The notes: generated by a model not told the origin, from the letters alone. Positions 1 to 11,876 are shown, counted from the first letter of the stretch. The stretch: DNA of 64,000 nt from Ectobius pallidus (GCA_964059195.1 CAXKWD010000006.1:14500530-14564529), one strand, 5' to 3'. Numbers and translations are program-made.

Positions 1-494
1 GTTGGACATGCATAGAGTAAAGATGTATCTGAGGGAAATATTCGATAAATTTCTGAAATTATTCTTTATTTAAATTAAATTAATCGTATTAACTAGGTCG
101 TTATTACAAATACAATTATTAATACATTTCATTTTTCTCCCTTTGACGAGTTTTAATGTAATTTTTTTTCCTTCTGCCCCTGGTTATAGCAATAATTTGT
201 GTCGTATGCGAGCTTAATTATATAAAAAAAATTAATGAAATTTTCGTGTTATTACACGAAATCCAATTACATGTAGCATTAATGCAAGACATGAACGGTG
301 CTGGATACTAATTATATTTAATAAATTAAATTCATTATTATAAATAATTTGTGAAAAGTAAAACTTAATTAACTTTAATAGAAATTACAGTTGCTGTTCG
401 TGTCTGCTGCTTCTTCCATTTCTTTATATTGTGGTTTCTTCCTTTTTCAAGCTATACTTCTCTCACCATTCTTACCGTCGAATAAACTGTCGTC
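1..494. other. AT-rich, no recognised feature
   Basis: Very AT-rich sequence with short homopolymer runs. I see no coding pattern, inverted repeat or element end that I can support. Confidence 0.5.
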
Positions 495-590
495 CTTTTT
501 AGCCGCAGTAACCAAGGCCTTGGAGCCTAGTCGCGGGTTCGAATACTCCCTCGGGCATGGGTGTTTGTGTGTTACAACAAAAAGAAGAAA
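495..590 (+). repeat. tRNA-derived SINE head (fragment)
   Basis: A TAGCCGCAGTAACCAAGG stretch is followed by a box-B-like GGGTTCGAATACTCCC. The first part resembles the head of the repeat at 12145-12345 (TTAGCCGCGGTAGCTAAGG). A pol III-derived SINE head is the simplest reading. No end or target duplication was identified. Confidence 0.35.
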
Positions 591-654
591 TACATTTCCG
601 TAATCCTTAATTCTGTACGCTCTCTATTATTTTGCCTAGACAATAGTAATACTA

Positions 655-1068
655 GGCGAGTCCATAAAGTAACTTTCCCAGGGGCCTTTACGGAAAGCAA
701 ACACAATTTCATGGATATATCTATTGCAACAGATACAGCAAGTGTTCAACTATTTTCAACACATTCGCCACCGGAATTGAGGCATTTGTCATACCGTGGG
801 ACCAACTTTTGAAAACTTAGAAGTGTCGTAGAAGTCTGCCGCCTAGGATTTGAACCACTGTGTGACAACCATCTCCGCTCTCTTTCACTCTCTGACATTT
901 ATTGAGGTGTAGGAAAAGAAAGAAATCACTGGGAGCGGGTTCCGGGCTGTAGGGTGGATGTTTGCAGACTTCGCAAAGTATCCTGAAGACGTTCGGCTGG
1001 GAGATGTTTAAATACCTCCATCTTTTTCCATCTTTTCCTACACCTGAAAAAAAAAAGAGAATGACATA
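655..1068 (+). mobile_element. Mariner-derived foldback (family FBm), truncated
   Basis: It starts after TA and matches the left arm of the complete copy at 43566-44243: the terminus reads GCGAGTCCATAAAGTAAC and is followed by the shared arm. The right arm breaks off after about 1068 in an A-rich stretch. The family carries a remnant of a mariner transposase C-terminus in its arms. It has no coding capacity. Confidence 0.7.
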
Positions 1069-1528
1069 GATAATTACTGCTTCACGCGAGTGGCCTTATC
1101 TTACTAATTTAGCATCATCAACATGAACTTGATGATTCTTTTTGTTTGTTTATTCTGTATTAGATGTGAATATGATCATAGTTTTAAACCTTGAATGGAA
1201 ATAGAACTTATGCGGATATATAAGAAGTTATAGGGACCAGCCCTATCTCCTTAGCATTTCAGCTTTAATTTTTACTAAACAAAACAACTTTTAAAATGTG
1301 TCCCTAGGTGCAAGGATTATAATTAGGCCCAAAATTGTTCATATATAAGAATGCATCCTGTAATTCTCTTATCTTGAAATACGTAATTCAGAATAATAAC
1401 ATAACTGACGGCCATCTTATGTGGGCAAACAGGTTGGCCAACAAGACAAACCTCGCGGGAGATATAATATGGCACATTTTCGAAACGCGTGAATTCGGTT
1501 TGCTTTACTAAACTAATATCACTGTTCA
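1069..1528. other. No recognised feature
   Basis: AT-rich sequence between a truncated foldback and a short CCTAA array. No support for a gene. Confidence 0.45.
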
Positions 1529-1566
1529 TAACCTAACCTAACCAACCTAACCTAACCTAATCTAAC
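1529..1566. repeat. Short CCTAA array
   Basis: Imperfect tandem CCTAA units, the complement of the insect telomere-type repeat TTAGG. A larger array is at 12051-12134 and a perfect one, on the opposite strand, at 56286-56345. Confidence 0.75.
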
Positions 1567-1689
1567 TGCCACTACTTACCTTAATGCAAGAAGGACAGTT
1601 GTTATCCTGCTTCGCAGTTGCTCATCCTGCTTAGCTCAGAACCTTAATATGTCTGGCATGTTTTATGCGTAATAAAAATGAACTGATTG

Positions 1690-2115
1690 ATGCCCGGTTT
1701 CTATAAACTCGTGAAATACCTATGGGTAAATTATCCATGAGCAAATTAGTTCCTAATCACCCACAATGATATGAGGAAGGCCTTGGAGTTGCAAAGTTAA
1801 TTTAATTCAGAAGGCTTTGATTCTCATTGTTTAAATTATTATTGATCCTACAAGAGGTTAAATTTTATCCCGACATCCATGTAAGGATAAATTAACCCGA
1901 CGATTTACCCTAGAAAAGATCTAGCCCGAGTTGGTAGGAACATTTTTTCTGTCATTTTCACATTTACCCAGAGAACATTTATCTAGAAACTCGCCACAAG
2001 TGTATCTGATTGTTACCTTTAAATTATTTCAGTTTTTAAAAGTTATTCTTGTGTAATTTCTGTCCATTGGATAATTTACCCATTGGTATTTCGCGAGTTT
2101 ATAGAAACCGGGCAT
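1690..2115. mobile_element. Inverted-repeat element, MITE-like (426 bp)
   Basis: The ends are inverted copies of about 45 bp beginning ATGCCCGGTTTCTATAAAC, with only a few mismatches. The interior is AT-rich and noncoding. No convincing target-site duplication flanks it, so the superfamily is left open. Confidence 0.7.
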
Positions 2116-2267
2116 GAAATGAATAAAATACAAGATCAAGTTTTAAAAACTACTAATTTCACTCCTTAATCAATTCCTTGAACGAAAGTAAGTATATTTA
2201 ATTAAGTTTCCAATGCCAGGAAGGAAAATTGCACTGCTAAGGAGATAGTACTCTTCCCGAAGTTAAA

Positions 2268-3217
2268 CGAGGGTCGTTCAATAAGTAATGCAACACATTT
2301 TTTTTCTTAAAGCAGGTTGGTTTTATTCAGAATTCAAATACAACATATTATTCCCCAATCTTTTGACTATAAAACCCTACTTTTCAACATCATCTCTGTT
2401 CAATGCTACAGCCTTACGCCACCTTAATGGGAGGGCCTGTATGACTGCATGATACCACTCTCATCTGTGCGGAATTGCTTGCTCGTTATGAGGCTGATGG
2501 TGAAAATTTCTGGTCAAACATTGTCACAGGCGATGAAACGTGGGTTCATCGAACCAGAAACAAAACGGCAATCCATGGAGTGGCACCACACCAACTCTCC
2601 TTTGAAGAAAAAGTTCAAAGCCATACCCTCAGCTGGTAAAGTCATGGCTACAGTCTTCTGGGACTCTGAAGGGGTTATTCTGTTCGATGTCCTTCCTCAT
2701 GGTGAAACGATCAACTCTGAAGAGTATTGTGCTACTCTAAGGAAATTGAAGAAACGACTTCAGTGTGTTCGTCGCCACAAAAATGCAAACGAACTTCTCA
2801 TTCTCCATGATAACGCAAGGCCTCACACAAGTCTGCGCACTCGAGAGGAGCTCACAAAACTTCAGTAGATTGTTCTTCCTCATCCATCCTACAGCCCGGA
2901 TCTCGCACCTTCTGACTTCCACCTGTTTGGCTCGATGAAGGATCCACTCCACGGGAAGCACTTCGTGGATGATGGGGATGTTATTGATGCTGCAAGACGT
3001 TGGCTCTGACATAGACCAGTAGAGTGGTACCATGCAGTCATACAGGCCCTCCCATTAAGGTGGCGTAAGGCTGTAGCATTGAACGGAGATTATGTTGAAA
3101 AGTAGGGTTTTGTATCCACAAGATTGGGGAATAATTTGTTGTATTCAAATCCTGAATAAAACCAACCTGCTTTAAAAAAAAAAAAAATGTGTTGCATTAG
3201 TTATTGAACGGCCCTCG
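2268..3217 (+). mobile_element. Foldback mariner-like transposon (M1)
   Basis: Both termini read CGAGGG(T/C)CGTTCAATAA. The right end is followed by TA; on the left the expected TA has drifted. The terminal repeats are unusually long: 2268-2461 is the inverted copy of 3021-3217. The right arm contains the last coding codons of the transposase and its stop, so the left arm is an inverted copy of the element's own 3' end. That copy has replaced the original 5' end and the N-terminal coding half. Confidence 0.88.
2463..3012 (+). pseudogene. Mariner transposase, catalytic half, broken
   Basis: This is the catalytic (C-terminal) half of a mariner DD34D transposase, the enzyme that cuts and joins the element ends. 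Reading down the strand: an ELLARYEADGENFW-type segment, TGDETWVH with the first catalytic Asp, then after a frameshift near 2550 the segment ETKRQSMEWHH, then HDNARPH with the second Asp, then YSPDLAPSDFH with the third. Exactly 34 codons lie between the second and third Asp, the mariner spacing. A TAG stop falls between those motifs at about 2866 and a TGA follows at about 3007. The N-terminal helix-turn-helix domains are absent. With one frameshift, two stops and half the gene lost, it cannot be active. Confidence 0.9.
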
Positions 3218-3219
3218 TA

Positions 3220-3936
3220 CATTTGGAATGGAAATTCAGTTTCTTTGGTTGGTAAAGTAATATATAGTTTTATCGATAGCGAAAGTAACAACTATAATTA
3301 TATGTCAGCATGCTTGGAATTGCAATTAATAAAAAGTGTTTATACTGGTTTATAGGTCTCGGAGACAAATAAAGCTACTTTTATAGCAAAGTGCACCTTT
3401 AGAATCGGTAAGGCTTACAATGTTGCCATAGAGATGTGTACAATATTGCAAACACGCAACGCACGAACATTCGCCGAGTTGTTACACGAATTCTGACATA
3501 AATCGATATAAGTGAAATTAAATCCATGACAGCTGAAAGTAGTGTATGAATGTGAGGGGGGGAACGGTGAGGAAAAGTGTTGTTATAATTACTTCTGTAA
3601 TAGCTTTATAACAAAGAAAGACGTGCCATCTTTGCAAATTCAATTTTTAAATACGAGTCAAGACCAGATCCTTATATAATGTCATGTTTAATCCAGAAGT
3701 ACATCATTCGTCCTCGGCTAATATTTTAACTGTCTTAATAGCATAAACTTGTCCACGTCAAAAAAGAATTGAATATGATGTTTGATTTTAAAATATTGGA
3801 GCAAGGGTAATATTTCCTTCTTTGTAACTATTGAAAGCTTAATGACGTAGGTAATGCATATTTCATGGCATGTGGACTGCGTCTTTTTTAATACAAGAGT
3901 TCCCAAACTTTTAATGGCAGCATTCATTTACTTTCT
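3220..3936. other. No recognised feature
   Basis: AT-rich sequence following the mariner element. I see no repeat ends and no supported coding sequence. Confidence 0.45.
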
Positions 3937-4507
3937 CAAATTAATAAGTTTTATACAGTAGCCTACTAGAAACAGTAAAATTAAAGTATTCCCTATACAG
4001 GTCATTCATGCCCAAAGGGTTATAGAAGGTTGAGGCTCCCAGATTTTTTAGATATTCGGAACGTGAAGGTGGTAAGGTTGTCAGCCTTACGCACCGGTCG
4101 CATTTACCCCAGGATTGCTCTTCGTACTCATTTCTGTTAGAGGCTGAGTCGAACCCAGGGTCAAATTAATAAGTTTTGTACAGTACTAGACACAGTAAAG
4201 TCAAGTACCGTATTCCCTATACAGGCCATGGGGGCCCAGAGGGTTCCAGGGGGTTGAGGCTCCCAGACTTTTAGACATTCTGACCGTGAAGGTGGTATGG
4301 TTGTCAGCCTTACGCACCGGCCGCCTTTATCCCAAGATTCCTCGTGGTAGCCTACTCATATTTGTTAGAGGCTGAGTCGATCTCAGGGCCATAATGCCAC
4401 CAGATGGATTAGGCCAATTGAAAAATCTGAACAACCTCATCAGGAATCGAACCCGCGACCACCCGGTTTGTAGCGCAGCGCCTCAACCACTACGCTACGG
4501 CGTACCC
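3937..4507 (-). repeat. tRNA-derived SINE with tandemly duplicated body
   Basis: On the minus strand the head (about 4507-4440) has box A-like GCGTAGTGGTTGAGG and box B GGGTTCGATTCC, the layout of a pol III promoter from a tRNA. The body continues to about 4165, and a second copy of the same roughly 225-bp body follows directly at 3937-4164. The two copies share the CTCCCAGA, AAGGTGGTA and GTTAGAGGCTGAGTCGA segments with moderate divergence. The tandem body copy has no head of its own. Confidence 0.65.
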
Positions 4508-4613
4508 CACATTACTCTATAAAAATCAAATCTACCCCTGGAGGTCGATATACACCACTTTGGGAACTCTTGTTTATTTCGTTATGTCAAATATGTAACC
4601 CTTGAATAGTTAA

Positions 4614-5165
4614 AAAGTGCCATTATGGTATTTTATAAGATTACTTAGTGGACGGGTAATAATTTTGTCCGTGTATCTGTACTTTTCGTCCCAAACCATC
4701 ATCTGTCTACAAAAGAATATAATAGCATTGTTCCCTAATCCGAAAATCTGCACCGACACCAACATCGGGAAAGAACAGGTGCTCTTGAAGTCGCGTGGGT
4801 TCCCCCAGTGTTGCCGCTGTCATGCACCACTTCAAATGAAGTAATCGTGCTGTGGTATTTGGCAACATTGTACTGAACTGCAGACACTTGTGAATACGCC
4901 TAATTACCTCTCTCTTCACTTATTGACAGGTCGAAGAGGATTAGGGTGGCAGCAGGTAGAAGCAGTTCTTGGGGAAAAAAGTTTTTAAGAAGCTGCACTC
5001 ACAATATGTGTGTTTCTACGCGCGATAACTCGAATGCGCTTCATCCAATTTTCTTGGAACTTAGTATACTTACATATAACGTCCATAGGAAAAATCATAT
5101 TGATTTTGGGCCAACTGGGTACTGGAGTAATGCTCATTTAACAGTTTTAATAGCAAATCATCTCT
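4614..5165 (+). repeat. Composite repeat S, interrupted partial copy (S5)
   Basis: The 5' motif AAGTGCCATTATGGTA and the following GTGGACGGG match the left end of S1-S3. After about 300 bp of unrelated sequence (roughly 4690-4985) the S unit resumes with the CGATAACTCGAATGCGC-type module and a GGTACTGGAGTAATGC segment. The 3' half, including the tRNA-like module, is missing. Confidence 0.6.
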
Positions 5166-5520
5166 AGACTATATAGCCGCCTAGCTAACTTACTCACTGA
5201 CATGATTGTTTGCTCACTTCCAGATTACTCAGAAATTTGACATAACTTAATTATAGTATTTAGCCGAAGGAAATATTCCAAAAAGTTGCTATTTTTAATG
5301 TTTACCCCCGAACACATTCAAAATGGAGGACGAAACTTTAAGTTCTGTGCAGACCTTCTTTGGAGACTTATAGCGGATTTTGAGAGATCTATAAGTTTGG
5401 TCCTATGACTGTTTATCGTACCTCTATCGGTTATATTGCCTTAGAGTTACTTTTTTAAAATTTCAAATAAATTATGCACATTTTCCTCACATTATGTAAT
5501 TTTTGCACGACTTAACTAAT
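5166..5520. other. No recognised feature
   Basis: AT-rich spacer without a supported gene or repeat end. Confidence 0.4.
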
Positions 5521-5748
5521 TAGTGGTACTTACGAATATTGTTGCCGTGGATCGTAAGTTGACATTCCCACACGCAATCTTGTTACTATGTGCGGTAGGA
5601 GTTTCCGTGCTGTTATGAATATTACGCCACACCTCATAATACAAGCCTTCATGGACAAGGCCCCCCAGCACAAATATTCGGTTCCCATAAACAACAACAA
5701 ATGCGAATCACTTTCTGAAATAAACATCTATCTTCAAGAATGTATATA

Positions 5749-6670
5749 AGGTAGGTGCTCCAGTTAAGGCCATGCTCCTGATAAGGCCACTAATACTTTA
5801 ACGAAAAAGTATCACACTTTGGCCCCAGATTGCAACACCTACTTGAAGCTCGTCCTTCGAAGGTCAACTGACCAGAATTTCAGTGTTCCCTCTCCATTCC
5901 TCGAGGAAAGACAGAAACTTTTGGGAAATACGCGCTTCAGAAATAAAAACAAGATAAGAAATAAAATACATCTAACTATTTAAGTATATTCATATCAGCA
6001 TAAAATTATACGTGGATATGTAGCTTACATGGTGATCTTTTAAAGCATCTCTTTGTTGTATCTGCATTAACATACCAAGTTTAATTACCGAGATTGCAAA
6101 TAAAAAAAATATAGTGCACCTGTTAAGGCCACATACGATGCGATGCGATGAGAAACGCTATTTCTCGGTCATAATATTCAAGTTCTGTTTGTGAATATCT
6201 ACTTATTTTATAACATTTAAACAATAATGTTCACACTTTTCATACTGACCTGGGTTTGGCCGCGAACACATACATAATTTGCTTAATTGTTTATAATTAA
6301 TTAATTAATCAATTAATTAATTGAGTTTTTATTATTTTTACACTACTTAACACATATTGATGTGCCTATACGGTCAATTTATTTCAGATGGATAAAAAAG
6401 TGAGGCAAAGAGTACAGAGCTGGTCAGAAGATTACAGTGTACCCAAGTGGCCTTATCATGACTACATGCTCCTCATAAGGCCACTGTCACTTGATTTCAT
6501 TTTATATTTTTTGCTATCAATGTAATTAAGTAATATCATTGTTTCTTGCCCAAAAAGACTTATTATAGTCATCTGTTGATAGCTGAGTGGGAAAAATATA
6601 AATTTGGAAACTATAAATACTTTGTTTTTAATTTTGAAAATTAACGTGGCCTTAACTGGACCACCTACCT
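5749..6670. mobile_element. TA-duplicating inverted-repeat transposon in F1 (922 bp)
   Basis: The termini AGGTAGGTGCTCC and its near-inverse are flanked by TA on both sides. F2 and F3 lack this segment, and F2 reads straight through the site with a single TA, which sets the boundaries to the base. TA duplication suggests the IS630/Tc1-mariner/pogo group. The interior is noncoding but repeats AAGGCCA in subterminal positions (near 5767, 5783, 6125, 6450, 6477 and 6645, either strand), which could be transposase-binding sites. Confidence 0.85.
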
Positions 6671-6818
6671 TACATAATATTTTCAGGTAATATCACAATT
6701 AATATAAATAAATTGTTATAAATAATCATCGTGCAAAAAATTGCATGCAATACTCGTGCCGTAAGCGCATAACGGATCTCGGAAAATTGAAAAAACTCTG
6801 CATGAGCGCCTCGTTTTT

Positions 6819-7205
6819 GAAGTAAAACTTTTTCAGTGGCGGTAGAGGGTGAATCGGGAAAATCAGTCACACTAAAACCGTCACGAAATCAGTCACAATC
6901 AGTCACGAAATCGGTCGCACTCAAAACCGAACGAAATTACTTACTTGTTTCGGTGCGGACTGCACAGAAAACAATCAACTCAATGATTAGGAGTAATCAA
7001 AGGAAATTTTTCAGACCTTACTTCCTCAATGGCAATAGACAATTCCTAAGCAATCTAAAGGTAGGCTATATTATCTATTTTATGGAACCCGGAGGTTCAT
7101 TACCGCGCAAATCCAAAATTAAAAATCCAAAATTAAAAAATCCAAATTTAAAATAAAAAAAAATAAATAAAGTTTTACTTCTGTCGCGTGGCGTTCCACG
7201 CACTC
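6819..7205 (-). mobile_element. Repeat G, copy G1, inserted in F1
   Basis: On the minus strand it matches G2 at 53067-53660. Shared parts are the GCGTGG...CCACGC hairpin end, the palindromic AAGT(A/G)AAACTT motif, a CTGTGCAGTCCG block and an AAGTTT(T/C)ACTTC end. F3 shows the same stretch of F without this insert. A LINE tail (7017-7108) lies inside it. It has no coding sequence and its class is unknown. Confidence 0.65.
7017..7108 (-). mobile_element. LINE 3' tail fragment
   Basis: Matches the 3' untranslated tail of the LINE remnants at 13807-14325, 23620-23960 and 37413-37625 through the blocks GGCAATAGACAATTCC, TTTTATGGAACCC and GGTTCATT. Only the last 90 bp or so of the element are present, as expected from 5'-truncated reverse transcription. 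Confidence 0.75.
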
Positions 7206-7281
7206 TTTTTTTCAAACTTTTTCCTCGATCCGTATTGCATGCCTTACGGCACTTGTATCGCAATATACTATTTTGACACAC

Positions 7282-8563
7282 TTATAGGACGTGGGAAGAC
7301 TTATTTATTTAGCGCGATACGGCCAATTTTGAATAGGAAGCTTGCTTAGAGCCAAACCGATCAAAAGTTGTGCGTACGTAACATATTTATATAATTAATT
7401 AGATAAGAGTAGCCCATATTCTTTCACCTTCACCAGATACTATGCAATCGGCATCTGCAGGGGAAAATTTGAAACAGTATATAAAACCTGATTTTCTTCA
7501 ATTGTTTCCTTTGACAAAACACGTATATGAATAGAGTAATCCATGACTGAGAGCAAGTACAATGGACTGGTTATCTGGTATATACAGATATCAATTACCA
7601 AGTAATCCCCATATCACGCAGTTCACTCTGTCCTTGCAGCCTTTTGTGCTGCATTCTATAAATGTGTAACAATTACCAGTATTGTGTATAGGATGCGAGT
7701 TTTGTAGGACTACCCATTGAAGTCGTTAACATGGTGTGATTTCCGGAGAATTTCTACCTAGTTTTCGTTTCATGGTCTGTAGACCCCCAAAAATATAGTC
7801 AACTTGAAATATTAAAATTCATAATACCGCATAAGTACAGTAACAAATCCGTTTAAAGTTATTGTAAACTTTATAAATATTATATAAAAGTTCAAACAAT
7901 TTTACACTACTAACCCTACTACAAGGGTTGCCAACATGACGCAGAAAAAAAAAAGAAATCATTACTCCCTTAGGCCTATTAGACCAAATATCGAGCCCGT
8001 TCAGAATTGTTCCAAAATATTTTGTCTGAATTTTTTTAAATAGCTGTAACTCTTCCTGCAAGGGGTTAATAAACTTGTTTAATCTCATCTTATGGCAATA
8101 AATAGGTTTCGGCATGTTACAATTTGTTTACATCTTTGCACATTGCTATATATTTATGGAACGTTTTTACACTTTTAATATTGTGCTATAGATATATTGC
8201 AGCAATTTTAACTTTGAACAAGTATACATTACGTCAGCAAGAGCATTATAGCAACAACCAGCAGACAATAGTGTAAGATCACAAAGAATCTTTTAACCTA
8301 ACACACAAAGTTGAACATTATTGGTACTATGTATTTTACAATTTTAAGTAACTTTTTAAGAATTCATACCGTTACCTGCTAGCAGTTAATATACTATATA
8401 TTTTATAAATGACACTAAGTGTCATACTTGAACATAGTTAATGTGTATGAATGATAACATAAAATATGATTAATACTATGATTTATGAACATTGAGGAAA
8501 CTAATATATTAATGAAAAATACTATAATACATGATAATTTTACAAAGAATATATTATATGTAG
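7282..8563. other. AT-rich, no recognised feature
   Basis: About 1.3 kb of AT-rich sequence without element ends or a supported gene. The only mark I note is a TAGGCCTA octamer at 7971. Confidence 0.45.
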
Positions 8564-8571
8564 GTGATGAC

Positions 8572-9220
8572 TAGTGTTCGGATGTTTATGACATGTCATA
8601 TTTTTAGCCTGACCTCCATTCTCACCGCAAATACAAATTAAACATGAATTGCATATTTTTTTTATCATAATCGGACCGTTTTTATTTTGCATATAAAGTC
8701 ATATTTTGGTTTTTTTTGTGGTCTTGGTCATATTTAGGTCATATTTGTAATTGAATGTAATATTTCTGGTATAAATTCGTTAAAAGAGCGCAATTATACA
8801 TTGTATGTACTACATGGACGATTAAATTTGAAATTTATTTCATTAATTTAATGTTTATGCCAAATTAATAGGTAACTTAATTTTTTTCATTTATGCAATT
8901 GTTCAGGGACATGCAAGGTCAATAAAATATTACGAGTATTTGGAGCTGATGACGCAACCAAACAGGAGCAAATTCTTTAAAAATAGAAGTTCATTACAAG
9001 TAAAACTGTAAATAACCAAAATTGTTAATAAGTGATTATCTGATTGAATTCATGTGATATACGAATTAAACTTTTAAATTGGAACATTTATTTTATTTGT
9101 TTCAAAATACGTTATTTTATTAGGTCATATTTAGGATTTTTGGGTGATATTTCGTAATTTTTAAGGGCATATTTTCAATCATAATTTCCACTTTTTTAGG
9201 TCATAAACATCCGAACCCTA
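8572..9220. mobile_element. Nonautonomous hAT (family hAT-A), copy A
   Basis: The termini TAGTGTTCGGATGTTTATG and its inverse are flanked by a perfect 8-bp duplication, GTGATGAC (8564-8571 and 9221-9228). An 8-bp duplication with a (C/T)AGGG-type end is the hAT signature. The interior repeats GGTCATATTT-like motifs in both orientations and has no transposase. Three further copies are at 33059, 38935 and 47402. Confidence 0.9.
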
Positions 9221-9228
9221 GTGATGAC

Positions 9229-11266
9229 AATATATGTGATATATTTATAAGAACACAGTAAATGTTGTACCAACTGAACTTTCGGGATAATTCTGTTATT
9301 TTGTGGTATAGGTGGTCCTCATATCATACAAAATTCCAAGTCTTATGTTCTTCGTTTGCATGCCTGTGTAGAACCAAAATGTTTCAGTTAATGAATGGCA
9401 CATTATTTCGCATATCTCAGTACCTAAAAGAGAAGATGAAAATGGAAATCGGTTCATAAAGTTAATCCAGTTCTCATACGCCAAAACACAACTTTTTCAT
9501 CATCCTGTACGCATGCACATAGAGTAGATATTGACCAAGAAGCTTAATGAGTCTATGTATGATCGTGCATAAATGCTGGAGGTATTAAACATGTCCCCCC
9601 CCCCCAACTTGAGGGGAGAGATATTAGCGGGAATAGGCGGTGGGGGAGGCAGGAAAAAAAGGAGCAGTACTAGTTAGGCTTCCACAATACATCGCTTTAG
9701 TTTAACTTTGTACTTATAGAAAATTGGGAAGCCGCGCATATAATCTGCAGTATATTTACAGAGCTGCCTTGTGACGTAGACGCCGACAATATCACATTGT
9801 GTGTATCCATATGGAGCCCACAACGGACCTACGCGGATTACACAATGGTATATATAATCTGTTTATACTCCATGCTTAGCCTCTTGTAGCTTCTCTTCTT
9901 ATACCATGCAATATCAGGCTTCAAACACAAGAATCTATATACTTTTTACTGTACAAAATTAAAATGCAATCTCGATTTTTCAAGAAACTGTAGAAGTGGT
10001 ATTAAACTGCAGTTTGTGACTCGTTCAGCTCTCTTTGTGAGAAGAACCTTGACACTAATGCTTCCGTCTTGTTAGTAAAGCAAGGCATTTAATGACCATC
10101 AAATAGTGAGGAAAAAATGCAAAATATAAAATGCATTTAAGACCTAAAATTAGTAAAAAAATTACACAAAAGTTTTATAAAAAATGACCAATAAATTTAC
10201 CATTATTACTTGTAATTCGTTTATTGAAGTAATGAATTGCTGAAAGCAATTTAATGGATGACGGTGCGTTATATATGAATTTTGAATATAAAGCACACTT
10301 ATTTTGTTACTAAAGAAGTAAGTAAATTTATAATACTTGGAGAACTTTAGTGGAAAAGAAATTCTTTCTGAACTGGTATTCCCCATCAAATTGCCCCTAG
10401 CAAATATGTGCCATTTAAAAAGAAATAAAAAATATTTATCCCTATAGGACAAACTGCTATGGTGTTTACAATCAACCTGAATTGAAATGAACTATGAACA
10501 CTTGGCGGAGATTCTCAAATAAAAACGATTGTGTGTTGTCTGAAAGTAACGATTTGTACATGGAAAAGCTCATGTCAACCTCCACTAAAACATGACCTAA
10601 AAATGCCGAAAATGACCTTAAAATTGTCGAAAAATTACCTATCTCTTCAAAATGACGAAAAATGCACTATTTTATGTAGAAAGCCAAGTTTTAATGTGTC
10701 CATTCATTTACGGTTTTACTGAAACTAGTCTATGAAAAGTGAGAAATAACTCGAACATAAGGGGGCATAACCCATGGTAAATATTTTATTTTTTTGAAAA
10801 TGTGGGACCATTTTGAGATTTAGAAATATCTAATTTTTATATAAAATTAGAAGTGTGTATGTATGAATATATGTATGAGGGTATGTTTACGATTAAACCG
10901 TAAAAGCTTAAATTAGCCCATACAAATTATTTTGTTTGAACCATCAGGGAAAACAATTTGCTTGTAAGACCAAAAGCGGTTCGATTTGTGTGTGTTTTAA
11001 TCGATCGTAAGACTTTCCATTAACATGCGTGCATTTGAAGAACATTAGAATTACGAATATTGTGATCCTCAAGGTCTAGTGATCATGAATTAGACAGGTT
11101 CCTTTATGGTGATCAAGCATTCAAGATTAAGACGTGTAGCCATCATAATTTCAGAAACGGGTAGCAAGGAAAAGCTGATCACATTGTCTCATAGCCTTTC
11201 ATACATTCGCTAACCATACAGTAAATGTAATGATTTATTCTTATTTACTTTTTATTTTCTTTTTGA
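9229..11266. other. No recognised gene; possible decayed repeats
   Basis: AT-rich. Segments near 10070-10140 and 10560-10660 repeat AAAATGACC/AATGCATTT-like motifs reminiscent of hAT subterminal sequence, but I could not pair two ends. A tract near 10840-10900 has a TATGTATGAATATATG low-complexity pattern. A C11 run lies at about 9594-9604. Confidence 0.35.
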
Positions 11267-11745
11267 TTAGACCAGCTTAGGACCACGTGAAACAGTTGTC
11301 TTCTTGTCTTCCCAAAACTTCTTCATTCTTTCGCGATGTTGCTGTTTCCGTTCTTCCGTCCATTTACTTCCCGTTTTCTTCTTGGGTTTCTCTGGAAATT
11401 CGCCATCAAATATTGCTTTCCTAAACTTTTCTCTTTTTGCAATATCCTCCATTTTGATATTGAGTAATTTCAAATCTTCTTCAACTTCCTTGAAAAATGA
11501 TGGTTTAGTTTTTTTACTTACATAGTGTTTGGTAAGTCTGTCTCTTTCCTTCTGAAAATATGACCATAGAATCTTAATCTTCTTTTCCTGAAAACATGGC
11601 CTATTTTTTATGTTTGTTTGTGTAACTCTTTTTCTGGTCTCAGTTTGTATATGTTATTCTCCCAAATTGGCCCCATAATTTTCCTTAAGATTCTCTTTTC
11701 TGTTTTGCTTATTCTTCTATCTGAGAAGGTGTTTATACCGTACAC
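11267..11745 (-). pseudogene. LINE reverse transcriptase, C-terminal remnant
   Basis: On the minus strand, an upstream segment reads RRISKTEKRILRKIMGPIWE, the post-polymerase region typical of an insect non-LTR reverse transcriptase. After a frameshift near 11552 the frame continues through an ERDRLTK segment and FFKEVEEDLKLLN to KREKFRKAIFDGEFPEKPKKK and WTEERKQQHRERMKKFW, a basic tail seen at the C-terminus of such proteins. The final 68 codons are open. The polymerase palm motifs and any endonuclease are absent, so this is a 5'-truncated, dead copy. The family assignment is from memory. Confidence 0.75.
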
Positions 11746-11876
11746 TCTGTTGCGTAGGTTGCGTGCACATCGGCACAGTCGAATTTTCGTGCACATTGGC
11801 ATAGTATTTTTATCTTGCAATATCATCGTGCTCATCGCCACACACCCTTCGTAGGGGTGGACATAGAGACAAAGTT
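11745..11876 (-). repeat. SINE-like repeat T, copy T1
   Basis: The minus strand shares GTGTGGCGATGAGCACGAT, AAGATAAAAATACTATGCC and GTGCACGAAAAT with T2 at 12145-12345. Both would give the same short translated string, which explains look-alike ORFs on opposite strands. The copy ends directly against the LINE remnant. Confidence 0.75.

Larger units (their letters stand above)
5521..7281 (+). repeat. Dispersed repeat F, copy F1, split by two insertions
   Basis: F1 is recognised by comparison with F2 (35400-35800) and F3 (48379-49975). The shared blocks are CGTAAGTTGACATTC, ACAAATATTCGGTTC, CCGTAAGCGCATAACGG and GCACTTGTATCGCAATAT. In F1 the sequence is broken at 5749-6670 and 6819-7205 by foreign elements and continues between and after them. 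The F ends are only roughly placed and its class is unknown; it has no coding capacity. Confidence 0.7.
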
